From DATHAP01 sp963762865 (GTDB taxonomy: Bacteria; Actinomycetota; Actinomycetes; JACCUZ01): a stretch of DNA of 64,000 nt. Below, in pieces: positions 41,615-49,799 of this stretch (the stretch's first letter is position 1; the number at the start of each line of letters is the position of its first letter). Both the position numbers and the translations under genes were made by a program. The stretch is taken from the NCBI GenBank assembly GCA_963762865.1, contig CAVXNC010000003.1, forward strand, positions 62,001-126,000, written 5' to 3'. The notes under the pieces were generated by a model. The model did not search any database. It saw only the letters and a list, made by a program, of their open reading frames with translations, and had not been told where the DNA came from.

Positions 41615-41956
41615 ATGGCGTACGACGCGGAGCTGGCCGGCCGGGCCAGCGCGATGCTGCAGGACGTGGTGGGCGACAACCCCGAGGTCGTCGAGAAGCG
41701 GCTGTTCGGCGGCGTCGGGCTCATGCTCGCCGGCAACATGGCGGTCGGCGTGCAGAAGGAGTCGCTGCTGGTCCGGCTGCCACCAGACGACGTGGCGCAG
41801 GCGCTGACCGAGCCGGGTGCCCGGCCCTTCGAGATGGGCGGGCGCACGTCGAAGGGCTGGCTGCTCGTCGACGCACCGGGGATCTCGTCCGACGCCGACC
41901 TGCGCACCTGGGTGGAGCGCGGCGCGGCCTTCGCCCTGTCGCTGCCGCCGAAGTAG
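41615..41956 (+). CDS. TfoX N-terminal domain protein
   Basis: A 113-residue protein matching the TfoX/Sxy N-terminal domain: EKRLFGGVGLMLAGNMAVGV, then LLVRLPPDDVAQAL and SKGWLLVDAPGISSDADLRTWV. In other bacteria this domain appears in competence regulators, but stand-alone copies are common and of unknown role. The ATG at 41615 follows TCGGAGGTCGAG. It is divergent from the RsiG gene, with 53 bases between starts, so the two promoters overlap. Confidence 0.82.
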   Translation: MAYDAELAGRASAMLQDVVGDNPEVVEKRLFGGVGLMLAGNMAVGVQKESLLVRLPPDDVAQALTEPGARPFEMGGRTSKGWLLVDAPGISSDADLRTWVERGAAFALSLPPK

Positions 41957-41965
41957 CCGGTCCGG

Positions 41966-43093
41966 TCAGTCGGCGGTGGCCAGCGCGCGACCGACGGCAC
42001 GCGCCTCGAGGCCGATCTCGCGCAGCAGGCCCGACAGCTCGGCCTTGATGCCGACGAAGTGCAGCCCGCGGGCGGACGGCAGGTCGTCGGCACCGTGCAC
42101 CAAGGGGACGCCGCGCCGGTCGAGGACATCGAGGTGCCCGACGACCGGCTCGAGGCCGGTGGTGAAGCCGGTCGCCGCGACCACGGCGTCGGGTCGGACG
42201 GTGGCGCCGTCGGCGAGGTGCACGTCAGGTCCGTCGATCGACTCGGTCGCTGCGACGACGGGGATGCGGCCGGTCCGCACCGCGTCGACGATGCCGGTGT
42301 CGAGGATCGGCACCGTTCCCGACTGGCGGAACTGCGTATACGGGTTCGCCGCCGCGGGCAGCCCCTGAGCCGAGAGGTCCGGCACGCTGATCCGCCGCAG
42401 GGTCGCGGTGAGCGGGTTCATGAGGCGCTCCGGCACCCGCTTCATCGCGATGCCGAAGACCTGGCTCGGGACACCGAGGGTGTCGCGTCGCACGATGTTG
42501 GGCGGCGTGCGGACCGACAGGGTGACCCGGGCGCCGGCACCCAGCAGGTCGAGGGCGATCTCGGTGGCCGAGTTGCCGGCGCCGACGACGAGGACGTGCT
42601 TGCCCGCATAGGCCGACGGCTCGCGGTAGTCGGCCGAGTGGCGCAGGTCGCCGGTGAAGGTCTCGACGCCCGGCCAGGTCGGGCGCCGCGGCGTGTGGCT
42701 GTAGCCGGTCGCCATCACCACCCGGCTCGCGGCCCGGTCGCCGTCCTCGGTGCGCACCAGCCACCCGGACCCGGTGTCGGTGCGGTCGATGCGCTCCACG
42801 GTGGTGCCGAGCTCGGGCTCGAGCGAGCCCTTCCGGGCGTACGTCGTCAGGTAGCTGACCAGGTCGTCGCGCGCCACCCACTTGCCGTAGCGCCGCGGGA
42901 TCGCCAGCCCCGGCAGGCCGGAGAGCCAGCGGACGGTGTGCAGCTGCAGGCTGTCGTAGCGCGCCGCCCACGCCGCCCCGACCCGGTCGGCGCGCTCGAG
43001 CACCTGGACGTCGCGACCGTGCTCGCGCAGTGCCGCTGCGGTTGCCAGCCCCGCCGCACCCGCTCCGACCACGACGATCGGTGCCGAGGTCAC
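41966..43093 (-). CDS. FAD-dependent monooxygenase (FMO-like)
   Basis: A 375-residue flavoprotein. The FAD motif is VVVGAGAAGLATAAAL, followed by RVGAAWAARYDSLQLHT. The NADPH motif is HVLVVGAGNSATEIAL (about residues 165-180), and VVMATGYSHTPRRP plus VVAATGFTTGLEPV are the usual ATG segments. The family includes flavin monooxygenases and YUCCA-like enzymes. The first 34 codons are duplicated at 44.14-44.24 kb, in front of an intein-endonuclease remnant. Confidence 0.88.
   Translation of the reverse strand: MTSAPIVVVGAGAAGLATAAALREHGRDVQVLERADRVGAAWAARYDSLQLHTVRWLSGLPGLAIPRRYGKWVARDDLVSYLTTYARKGSLEPELGTTVERIDRTDTGSGWLVRTEDGDRAASRVVMATGYSHTPRRPTWPGVETFTGDLRHSADYREPSAYAGKHVLVVGAGNSATEIALDLLGAGARVTLSVRTPPNIVRRDTLGVPSQVFGIAMKRVPERLMNPLTATLRRISVPDLSAQGLPAAANPYTQFRQSGTVPILDTGIVDAVRTGRIPVVAATESIDGPDVHLADGATVRPDAVVAATGFTTGLEPVVGHLDVLDRRGVPLVHGADDLPSARGLHFVGIKAELSGLLREIGLEARAVGRALATAD
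42992..43069. repeat. 78-bp direct repeat, copy 1
   Basis: Identical to 44142-44219, with 1150 bases from start to start. This copy is inside the monooxygenase gene and covers codons for VVGAGAAGLATA and the following helix. Homology fades on the start-codon side (GAC/CAC differences) and ends sharply on the other, which shows a copied 5' gene end. Confidence 0.95.
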
Positions 43094-43163
43094 CGGTGGA
43101 GGGTGTCACACAGCCGGCAACGGCTCGGTCGAGCTGTCACCCGTCAGCGTCGCGCAGGTGCGC

Positions 43164-43724
43164 TCAGTCTGCGAGCTGGGCGCGGATCTCCCCGCCGGGG
43201 TAGAGGCTGGAGTGCACGTTGACGTAGGTGACCTCCGACCGGATTGCCTTCACCAGCTCGGAGAACTGTCCGGCGGTGATGCCCTGAGCAGTGGGCGCGG
43301 CACCCGGCCCGATGACGTCGGCCGGCCGGAGAACGCCGGTGATGGTGGCGGGCGCCGCCGGGCAGGGCTGCGTGCCGGCTGGGCCGTTGCCGAGGTTGGT
43401 GCAGAGGAAGACGCTGATCCCGCCGCTCTGCGCACGCTGGCCCAGGTGGATGTGCGCCTGCAGGACGTTCCCCTCCAGGCCTGAGTAGCTGAGCCGGTAG
43501 TGGATCTCCTGTGTCGCCGTGTTCACCGTGGCGGCGAACCGGCCAGTGCCCGTCGTCGAGAGGGTCAGCGGGTCCTCCTGGTAGCCACTGAGTCGCTCCC
43601 TGATGGAACTGCTGTCGCCGTCTGCGCCGGCGTTCGCCACCGTTGTCGTTGCGGCGGCGGCGAGCAACACCGCACCGCCGATGCCGCTGCTACGAGTCGT
43701 GCACGCAATGCGTTCACGGTCCAC
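43164..43724 (-). CDS. CHRD domain protein, start or signal peptide possibly frameshifted
   Basis: A protein of about 186 residues with a CHRD domain (LTLSTTGTGRFAATVNTATQ, then SYSGLEGNVLQAHIHLG and VNVHSSLYPGGEIRAQL). Such proteins are secreted. The in-frame GTG (43724) is only one base after the GGAGG site. A GTG at 43717, eight bases after it, starts a signal-like MNALRARLVAAAS in another frame, which would join GGAVLLAAAATTTVANA after a shift near 43675. The true gene may therefore be frameshifted. It lies inside the region bounded by the 78-bp direct repeats. Confidence 0.65.
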   Translation of the reverse strand: MDRERIACTTRSSGIGGAVLLAAAATTTVANAGADGDSSSIRERLSGYQEDPLTLSTTGTGRFAATVNTATQEIHYRLSYSGLEGNVLQAHIHLGQRAQSGGISVFLCTNLGNGPAGTQPCPAAPATITGVLRPADVIGPGAAPTAQGITAGQFSELVKAIRSEVTYVNVHSSLYPGGEIRAQLAD

Positions 43725-43891
43725 GCCTCCGAATAGGTCGAGGGCGGCGTCGCACCGTCCTCGCCACCGTGACCGGCGCCGCCTGGTCCGGCCCGCAGGA
43801 TCGACTGCCTTCGGACGGCTGCCCTTCCTTCATGCGCCCGGCAGAGCCCCCTGTCAATGCCGCCCGCCGCCGCGGTCCGCCTCGGGCTTCG

Positions 43892-44242
43892 TCAGGATGT
43901 CGTTGGTCGCCAGCATCTCGAGATCGGCGTCGCCAGGAAAGCCGCGACTCGACCCAGACGCTCCCTGCTCGGCCCGTGCTTCCACATCGTGCTGCCGGAG
44001 AACCGGGTGCCGAGCGCGGCTGCGAACTCCCGGTGGCTCATGCCCTTCTCTACCAGCGCAATGCGGACCCGCGACCAGACGTCGTCTGGGACCGTGTCGA
44101 CGTTGGGGTTGCCCTTCGTCGTCCGCACGATCTCCAGCAGGCGCTCGAGCACCTGGACGTCGCGACCGTGCTCGCGCAGTGCCGCTGCGGTTGCCAGCCC
44201 CGCCGCACCCGCTCCGACAACGACGACGGGTGCCTCGGCCAC
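43892..44242 (-). pseudogene. chimera: monooxygenase N-terminus fused to intein endonuclease remnant
   Basis: Residues 1-34 (VVVVGAGAAGLATAAALREH and so on) copy the neighbouring FAD monooxygenase. Residues 35-104 change to LLEIVRTTKGNPNVDTVP, DDVWSRVRIALVEKGMSHRE, LGTRFSGSTMWKHGPSRERL and GRVAAFL, which I recall as the late part of the LAGLIDADG domain in actinobacterial inteins. A shift near 43935 would continue to DADLEMLATNDI, again as in those inteins. The FAD part lacks the rest of the enzyme and the intein part lacks its splicing blocks, so neither can work. Confidence 0.75.
44142..44219. repeat. 78-bp direct repeat, copy 2
   Basis: Identical to 42992-43069. Here it forms the 5' part of the chimeric ORF, and the sequence changes to intein-like code exactly at its end (44141). 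The two copies bound 1072 bases holding the CHRD gene and the intein remnant. Confidence 0.95.
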
Positions 44243-44279
44243 GGACCGAAGGGTGGCACAGGTCGTGGGCCCTGCCGCC

Positions 44280-44918
44280 TCAGCCCTCGTGGCCGCGCTC
44301 GATGCCGAGGGTGGCTAGCAGGTCCTCGTGGAGCTCGAACCAGACGGTGTGGCACGAGTCGATGCCGATCCCGTCGACCCAGCCGTGCTCACCGCGCTCG
44401 ACGCGCTCTATCGCCGCGGAGTAGCGCTGCGCGTAGCCCGTGAACCGGGCGAGCACGTCGCCCAACGCGGTGTCGAGCGGGACGAGCCGGCGACCGAGCA
44501 CCGCGAGCGCGTCGACGACCCGGTCGTCCCAGCGGTGGTCGGTGTGGTCGTTGCGTGCCAGGTCGTCTCCGGGCATCGGACGGACCTGCCAGCGCGTGAC
44601 CGTCTCCTGGAAGTGCGCGTTGAGCGGCCCGAAGGCGGCGTGCACCCTCGTGACCGCGCCCCGGCCGCCGCAGTCGGCCAGCTCGGTCGCGAGCTGCCGC
44701 TCGTCCTCCGCCTTGCCATTGCCGGTCAACGTCCAGCCGCCGGTGCCGGCGAACTCGGCACGGTAGGCCCAGCCGTAAGCCTCGAAGTCGAGGAGCAGCT
44801 CGTCGACCTGGTCGCGGTCCAGGGTGAACCGGCGCGCGACGGCCGCAGGCTCGGCGACGCCCTTGATGCGGAGGGCGTGCAGGGTCAGCAGCTCCGGTGC
44901 GGACGGATGCGGTGGCAC
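44280..44918 (-). CDS. conserved hypothetical protein with N-terminal winged helix
   Basis: A 212-residue protein. Residues about 8-75 look like a winged helix (LLTLHALRIKGVAEPAAVAR, then LLLDFEAYGWAYRAEFAGT). The rest is helical, with HTDHRWDDRVVDALAVL and a terminal HTVWFELHEDLLATLG. I do not know a function. It lies directly before the DUF1963 gene in the map, on the same strand with 23 bases between, so they may be co-transcribed. Confidence 0.65.
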   Translation of the reverse strand: MPPHPSAPELLTLHALRIKGVAEPAAVARRFTLDRDQVDELLLDFEAYGWAYRAEFAGTGGWTLTGNGKAEDERQLATELADCGGRGAVTRVHAAFGPLNAHFQETVTRWQVRPMPGDDLARNDHTDHRWDDRVVDALAVLGRRLVPLDTALGDVLARFTGYAQRYSAAIERVERGEHGWVDGIGIDSCHTVWFELHEDLLATLGIERGHEG

Positions 44919-44941
44919 CGGGTCATCCTCGCCAGGCCCCG

Positions 44942-45787
44942 CTAACTGCACTGGAGGATGACCCAGCAGTGCTCGAACCTGCCGGCCCGCAGGTCCTGGT
45001 CGCGGATCCAGAAGTAGATCCGTCCCGCATCGCCCCACATCATGTCCGCCGCGTCGTCCGAGTCGACCTGGAGCAGCAGACGCCAGTCGTCCGCGCCGGG
45101 TCCGAGGTCGAGCGCACGCGGGTCGCGATATCCCTCGGGTCCGCCGACGAACACGCCGTTCGACGCGAGCTGGCACTCCAGCTGCATCTCGCCCTGGACG
45201 GGGTCGGGGTGGCCCAGCGCGCGATGGATCGCCTCGTCACCGGCCTCGAGCAGGTCGCCGTATGCATCCAGCTCCTCTGTGGACATGCCTAGCCGCTCGA
45301 CGAGGCGCGACTCGAAAGGCATGGCGCACAGCTCGGCGCGCGGTCGCCAGCCGACCCCCTTCAGCCGGCCCCTCGCTTCCAGGTCCTCCGGCGCGGGCGT
45401 CCGCCGCAGCTGCTGCCCCGCCGGCAGGTGCCGGACGTCCCACGAGCCACGGTCGGCCGGGTCGAACCCCCACGCCTCCTGCGTGGTGGCGTCGTAGAAG
45501 AACGACAGCAGCCCGTCGCTCGGCAGGACCCCTTCGTCGTCAAGGCGCGCGACCTCGCCCAGGTCGAGCTGCCCCACGAAGCTCAGGGGCGCTCCGTTCT
45601 TGCGTGGCCACTCCGAACCCGGCGGCAAGTCGGGGTCACCACCGAGGTGGCTGGCGCCGACCGCCTGGTGGTCGAGGCTCACATCGACCTCGAGCCGGAT
45701 GCCGGGCCGCGCCGCGCCGACGAGCGCGTCCGCGTACTGCCCGAGGCCGGTGCCGACCAGCCTCGCCCGGTACCCGGCCACGTCCAT
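44942..45787 (-). CDS. DUF1963 (YwqG-like) protein
   Basis: A 281-residue protein of the YwqG family. SHLGGDPDLPPGSEWPRKNG is the typical Gly/Pro loop, LSFVGQLDLGEVARLDDEGV and LLSFFYDATTQEAWGFDP are the core strands, and RIYFWIRDQDLRAGRFEHCW is the end. The function is unknown. The ATG at 45787 is 4 bases after the dnaB stop, so it is probably co-transcribed with dnaB. Confidence 0.82.
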   Translation of the reverse strand: MDVAGYRARLVGTGLGQYADALVGAARPGIRLEVDVSLDHQAVGASHLGGDPDLPPGSEWPRKNGAPLSFVGQLDLGEVARLDDEGVLPSDGLLSFFYDATTQEAWGFDPADRGSWDVRHLPAGQQLRRTPAPEDLEARGRLKGVGWRPRAELCAMPFESRLVERLGMSTEELDAYGDLLEAGDEAIHRALGHPDPVQGEMQLECQLASNGVFVGGPEGYRDPRALDLGPGADDWRLLLQVDSDDAADMMWGDAGRIYFWIRDQDLRAGRFEHCWVILQCS

Positions 45788-45791
45788 TCGG

Positions 45792-48074
45792 TCAGCTCTG
45801 CGCCATGTCGACGAAGCGTGAGTAGTGGCCCTGGAAGGCGACCGTGATCGTCGCGGTCGGGCCGTTGCGGTGCTTGGCGACGATGAAGTCGGCCTCGCCG
45901 GCACGCGGCGACTCCCGCTCGTAGAGCTCCTCGCGGTGCAGCAGCACGACCATATCGGCGTCCTGCTCGATACTGCCCGATTCACGCAAATCGGACATCT
46001 GCGGCTTCTTGTCGGTGCGCTGCTCGGGACCACGGTTGAGCTGCGAGATCGCGACGACCGGCACCTCGAGCTCCTTGGCGAGCAGCTTGAGCGCTCGCGA
46101 GAACTCCGACACCTCCTGCTGGCGGCTCTCGACACGCTTGCCGCTCTGCATCAGCTGGAGGTAGTCGATGATGACGAGCTTGAGGTCGTGGCGCTGCTTG
46201 AGCCGGCGGCACTTGGCCCGGATCTCCATCATCGACATGTTGGGCGAGTCGTCGATGAAGAGCGGCGCGTTGGAGACCTCGCCCATCCGGCGGGCCAGCC
46301 GGGTCCAGTCGTCGTCGGTCAGCTTGCCGGTGCGCATGTGGTGCAGCGCGACCCGGGCCTCGGCCGACAGCAGTCGCATGGTGATCTCGTTGCGGCTCAT
46401 CTCCAGGGAGAAGACGCAGGTCGCCATGTTGTGCTTGATGGCCGCGGCGCGGGCGATGTCGAGACCGAGCGTCGAGTTGTGGGTCGGCACCATCGTCGGG
46501 CCGGCGAGGTAGAGCGAGTCGGCCGCGTCGACCTGCACGCAGCGCACCGGCACGCTGGCGACCCGACGCACATCGACGACGGCACGGGAACCGGTCGCGG
46601 GCGGCCGCAGCGCCCGCCGCTCCTTGTGCGCCAGTCGCCTGCCCTCGACCCGGAAGACATCCTCGTTGGCGCAGAACGCGAGCACCCGCCGGACCGCACC
46701 GTCGAGGCCACCGGGACAGGCGGAGGACCCGCACTCGTAGCCGAGGCTGACGACCAGCTCGCGCACGTCGTCGGCCAGCCCGGTCGGCAGCCCAGGCAGC
46801 TGGACGCACCCACTGACGGTCACCACACCGGCCCGGTCCAGCAGGCCGGCGAGCAACGCGCGGCGCTGGCCCTCGGACGCGCGCAGGTAGTCACCGGGCA
46901 CGCGGAGGTCGTCGCGCAGGCCCAGACCCGCCACCGCCGGCTCCACGAGCGAGGGGTCCAGCTCCGACTCGACGTACATCGCGACCTCGGCGACCGCGGG
47001 CTCGCCCGCGACCCGCGCACCGAGCCAGGACCCGAGCACGTAGGGCGGCACCGCCAGCGCGGCCTGGGGCAGCTCGAGGGCCTCGGCGCCCGGGACGACG
47101 TGTGCGAGCCGACGGTCCGCGCCGTCCCCGACCCACAGCGTGGCCGCGAGCTCGCGGGTGGTGCGGACCGCGGTGCCACCGGTCGACGTCGTCGTGCACC
47201 ACTGGTGCTCGGCGTCGGCGACGACGACCGACCCGTCGGAGAGCTCGACCTCGAAGCACGGCCGGCCGGTCATCACCTCGGTGGCCGCGACCACCCGGGT
47301 GGGCCGCCCGTCAGCGCCGACGAGCAGGTCGCCGACGGCCACGGCGCCCATCGAGGTCCAGCCGGTCGGCGTGGGCAGCACGGTGTCGAGGGCGAGCGCC
47401 TTGCCCACCGCGGGACGGGCGGCCACCACGATCATCTGGCCTGGGTGCAGGCCGTTGGTCAGCTCGTCGAAGTCGGCGAAGCCGGTGGGCACCCCGACCA
47501 TCTCGCCGCCGCGGGAGCCGATCGCCTCGATCTCGTCGAGCGCGCCCTCCATGATCGCCGACAGCGGGAGGTAGTCCTCCGACGTGCGCTTGTCGGTGAC
47601 CCCGTAGACCTCGGCCTGCGCGGCGTCGACGATGTCGTCGGCGTCGCCGTCGCCCGCGTAGCCGAGCTGCACGATCTTGGTGCCGGCCTCGATCAGCCGG
47701 CGCAGGATCGCGGTCTCGCGCACGATGCGCGCGTAGTAGCCGGCGTTGGCCGCCGTCGGCACCGACTGCAGGAGCGTGTGGAGGTACGGCGCCCCGCCGA
47801 CCCGGCCCATCTCGCCGCGCTTGACCAGCTCCGCGGAGACCGTGACCGCGTCGGCCGGCTCGCCGCGACCGTAGAGGTCGAGGATCGCCTCGAAGACCAG
47901 CTCGTGGGCGGGCCGGTAGAAGTCGTGGCCGCGCAGCACCTCGACGACGTCGGCGATGGCGTCCTTGGACAGCAGCATGCCGCCGAGCACCGACTGCTCG
48001 GCCGCGAGGTCCTGGGGCGGGGTCCGGACCAGAGCACCTGCCGACGCGGAGCCGGGGAGCTCGACGATGCTCAC
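45792..48074 (-). CDS. dnaB: replicative DNA helicase DnaB with intein
   Basis: Unwinds DNA ahead of the replication fork as a hexamer. The 760-residue precursor has an N-terminal primase-binding domain (residues 15-120), then the RecA-like core interrupted at Lys225 of the Walker A loop (ARPAVGK) by a 308-residue intein, then STLGLD and the rest of the core, with Walker B in LKLVIIDYLQLM, and SQLNRGPEQR and SDLRESGSIEQDAD. Splicing would give 452 residues, the usual size. Without splicing the ATP site is broken, so splicing is essential. The GTG at 48074 follows GGAGAGGGG. Confidence 0.95.
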   Translation of the reverse strand: MSIVELPGSASAGALVRTPPQDLAAEQSVLGGMLLSKDAIADVVEVLRGHDFYRPAHELVFEAILDLYGRGEPADAVTVSAELVKRGEMGRVGGAPYLHTLLQSVPTAANAGYYARIVRETAILRRLIEAGTKIVQLGYAGDGDADDIVDAAQAEVYGVTDKRTSEDYLPLSAIMEGALDEIEAIGSRGGEMVGVPTGFADFDELTNGLHPGQMIVVAARPAVGKALALDTVLPTPTGWTSMGAVAVGDLLVGADGRPTRVVAATEVMTGRPCFEVELSDGSVVVADAEHQWCTTTSTGGTAVRTTRELAATLWVGDGADRRLAHVVPGAEALELPQAALAVPPYVLGSWLGARVAGEPAVAEVAMYVESELDPSLVEPAVAGLGLRDDLRVPGDYLRASEGQRRALLAGLLDRAGVVTVSGCVQLPGLPTGLADDVRELVVSLGYECGSSACPGGLDGAVRRVLAFCANEDVFRVEGRRLAHKERRALRPPATGSRAVVDVRRVASVPVRCVQVDAADSLYLAGPTMVPTHNSTLGLDIARAAAIKHNMATCVFSLEMSRNEITMRLLSAEARVALHHMRTGKLTDDDWTRLARRMGEVSNAPLFIDDSPNMSMMEIRAKCRRLKQRHDLKLVIIDYLQLMQSGKRVESRQQEVSEFSRALKLLAKELEVPVVAISQLNRGPEQRTDKKPQMSDLRESGSIEQDADMVVLLHREELYERESPRAGEADFIVAKHRNGPTATITVAFQGHYSRFVDMAQS
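46476..47399 (-). mobile_element. class 3-type intein in DnaB, endonuclease decayed
   Basis: 308 residues, from Ala (not Cys) after ARPAVGK to VPTHN before Ser. Block B is GSVVVADAEHQWCT, with His and Trp at the class 3 places (residues 65 and 67). Block F is PVRCVQVDAADSLYLAG, with the class 3 Cys at 287. Block G ends VPTHN, with Thr, His and Asn. This Trp-Cys-Thr triad without Cys1 marks class 3 inteins. The two LAGLIDADG motifs read YVLGSWLGARV (about 120-130) and LLAGLLDRAG (about 182-191): both catalytic Asp are Ala, so it should splice but not home. Confidence 0.85.
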
Positions 48075-48254
48075 TGTCCGCCCCTCTCCGCCCTCCCGGG
48101 CACTGTGGTGTCGACGCGTCAGCACCCGCAGGTCCCGACCACTGACCCCATTGACCTCGTGGGGTTGGACAGAACTCTCCCGACTCGCCGCGCGGACGTT
48201 AGGCAACTCCGCCGAACCGACCAACTCGAGGTGTGCACAGCAGGTGGAGGGTGC

Positions 48255-48369
48255 TGTGGACTGCGGGCCGGATCGTGTGCACGCGCTGTGGACGACGTGT
48301 GGACGCCGCGGCCCGCGGTGCTGTGGACAGGCCGGTGGCGTGCGCGGATCTCGTGCACCGGCTGTGGAC
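48255..48369 (+). promoter_or_regulatory. cluster of DnaA-box-like sites between dnaB and MATE gene
   Basis: TGTGGAC occurs at 48255, 48287, 48298, 48322 and 48363, all on the plus strand. The fourth (TGTGGACAG) is one base from TGTGGACAA, the reverse of the actinobacterial box TTGTCCACA. The rest of the 322-base intergenic region (48075-48396) holds the dnaB and MATE promoters and no gene. Five seven-base matches in 115 bases exceed chance for this composition, but the motif recurs elsewhere in the window. Confidence 0.45.
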
Positions 48370-48396
48370 CGCAGAAAAGTCGGGCAGTTGTCTACG

Positions 48397-49767
48397 ATGC
48401 GGACAGTGCGACCGACATCCGGACGGCAGTCGGAGCGCGGCAGCCTCCTTCGGCACCCGCACGACCGCGAGATCCTCCGCCTCGCCGTCCCGGCTTTCGG
48501 CGCCCTGGTGGCCGAGCCGCTCTTCCTGCTCGCCGACTCGGCGATCGTCGGCCACCTCGGCACCCCGCAGCTGGCCGGTGTCGCGATCGCCGGTGGGCTG
48601 CTGGCCACCGCCATCTCGCTGTGCGTGTTCCTGGCCTACGGCACCACCGCCTCGGTGGCTCGCCGGGTCGGTGCCGGCGACCTGCGTGCCGCCGTCGCCC
48701 AGGGCGTCGACGGCATCTGGCTGGCGCTCGGCCTCGGGGCGCTGCTGGCCGCTGCCGGCCTGCTCGCCGCTGAGCCGCTGGTCGCCGCGTTCGATCCGTC
48801 CGCTGCGGTCACGGAGCACGCGCTCACCTACCTGCGCGTCTCCCTCCCGGGCCTGCCCGCGATGCTCGTCGTGCTCGCCGCGACCGGCGTGCTGCGCGGG
48901 CTGCAGGACACCCGCACACCGCTCGTCGTCGCCGCGACCGGCGCGGTCGTCAACGTCGTCCTCAACGTCGTCCTGGTCTACGGGCTCGACCTGGGCGTCG
49001 CCGGCTCGGCGCTCGGCACGGTGCTCGCACAGTTCGGGATGGCGGCCGCATTCGTCGCCGTCGTGCTGCGCGGTGCGCGCCGCCACCACGCGCCACTGCG
49101 ACCGGACCTGCCCGGCATCAGGGCGGCCGCCAGCGCCGGTGTCCCTCTGGTGGTCCGCACCGCGACGTTGCGCGCCGCGCTGCTGCTGACGACGTACGTC
49201 GCGACGTCGATCGGCACGGCGGCGGTGGCCGCCCACCAGGTCGCCTTCACCATCTGGCTCTTCCTGTCGCTGGCGCTCGACGCCGTGGCGATCGCCGGGC
49301 AGGCCATCGTCGGGCGCTACCTCGGCGCCGGTGACGCCGAGGGTGCGCGCTCGGCCACCCGCCGGATGGTGGAGTGGGGCGCCGCGGCCGGTGTACTGCT
49401 CGGGCTGGTGGTGGTCGCGTTGCGCGCGCTCTACGTGCCCTTCTTCACCGCCGACGCCGACGTCCGGGAGCTGCTCACGTCGGTCCTCGTCGTTGCCGCG
49501 CTCTGCCAGCCGGTGTGCGGTGTCGTCTTCGCCCTCGACGGCGTCCTCATCGGTGCCGGCGACGGGCGCTACCTCGCGTGGGCCGGGGTGCTCACGTTGG
49601 CGACGTACGTCCCGCTGGCGCTCCTCGTGCAGGCCGCGGACGGCGGGCTGGTCGCGCTGTGGTGGGCGTTCAACGCGTTCATGCTCGCGCGGTTGGTGAC
49701 CCTGGTCGTTCGCTGGCGTGGCGACCGCTGGCTGGTCACCGGCGCCGCGGTGCCGCGCCGGACGTGA
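48397..49767 (+). CDS. MATE-family efflux protein
   Basis: A 456-residue twelve-helix exporter. Each half has the MATE pattern: ILRLAVPAFGALVAEPLFLL, then DSAIVGHLGTPQLAGVAI in the first, and AVAAHQVAFTIWLFLSL, then DAVAIAGQAIVGRYLGAGD in the second. Na+- or H+-driven export of drugs or metabolites is likely; the closest branch is DinF-like. The ATG at 48397 is the first good start after the box cluster. It is divergent from dnaB. Confidence 0.9.
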   Translation: MRTVRPTSGRQSERGSLLRHPHDREILRLAVPAFGALVAEPLFLLADSAIVGHLGTPQLAGVAIAGGLLATAISLCVFLAYGTTASVARRVGAGDLRAAVAQGVDGIWLALGLGALLAAAGLLAAEPLVAAFDPSAAVTEHALTYLRVSLPGLPAMLVVLAATGVLRGLQDTRTPLVVAATGAVVNVVLNVVLVYGLDLGVAGSALGTVLAQFGMAAAFVAVVLRGARRHHAPLRPDLPGIRAAASAGVPLVVRTATLRAALLLTTYVATSIGTAAVAAHQVAFTIWLFLSLALDAVAIAGQAIVGRYLGAGDAEGARSATRRMVEWGAAAGVLLGLVVVALRALYVPFFTADADVRELLTSVLVVAALCQPVCGVVFALDGVLIGAGDGRYLAWAGVLTLATYVPLALLVQAADGGLVALWWAFNAFMLARLVTLVVRWRGDRWLVTGAAVPRRT

Positions 49768-49799
49768 CGACGGTCAGCCACTCACCGGTAAGAGTGCCG

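Noticed and set aside
44280..44918. Anti-sigma or phage gene
   Set aside because: Only a weak winged-helix look; nothing phage-like nearby.
48075..48396. Chromosome origin (oriC) at the TGTGGAC cluster
   Set aside because: There is no dnaA or dnaN beside it, no AT-rich unwinding stretch, and the boxes are poor; a regulatory cluster is the most that can be said.
45825..48773. 982-codon open frame antisense to dnaB
   Set aside because: It is the GC-rich shadow of dnaB; the sequence is His/Arg/Asp repeats without a domain, and the dnaB frame has strong motifs.
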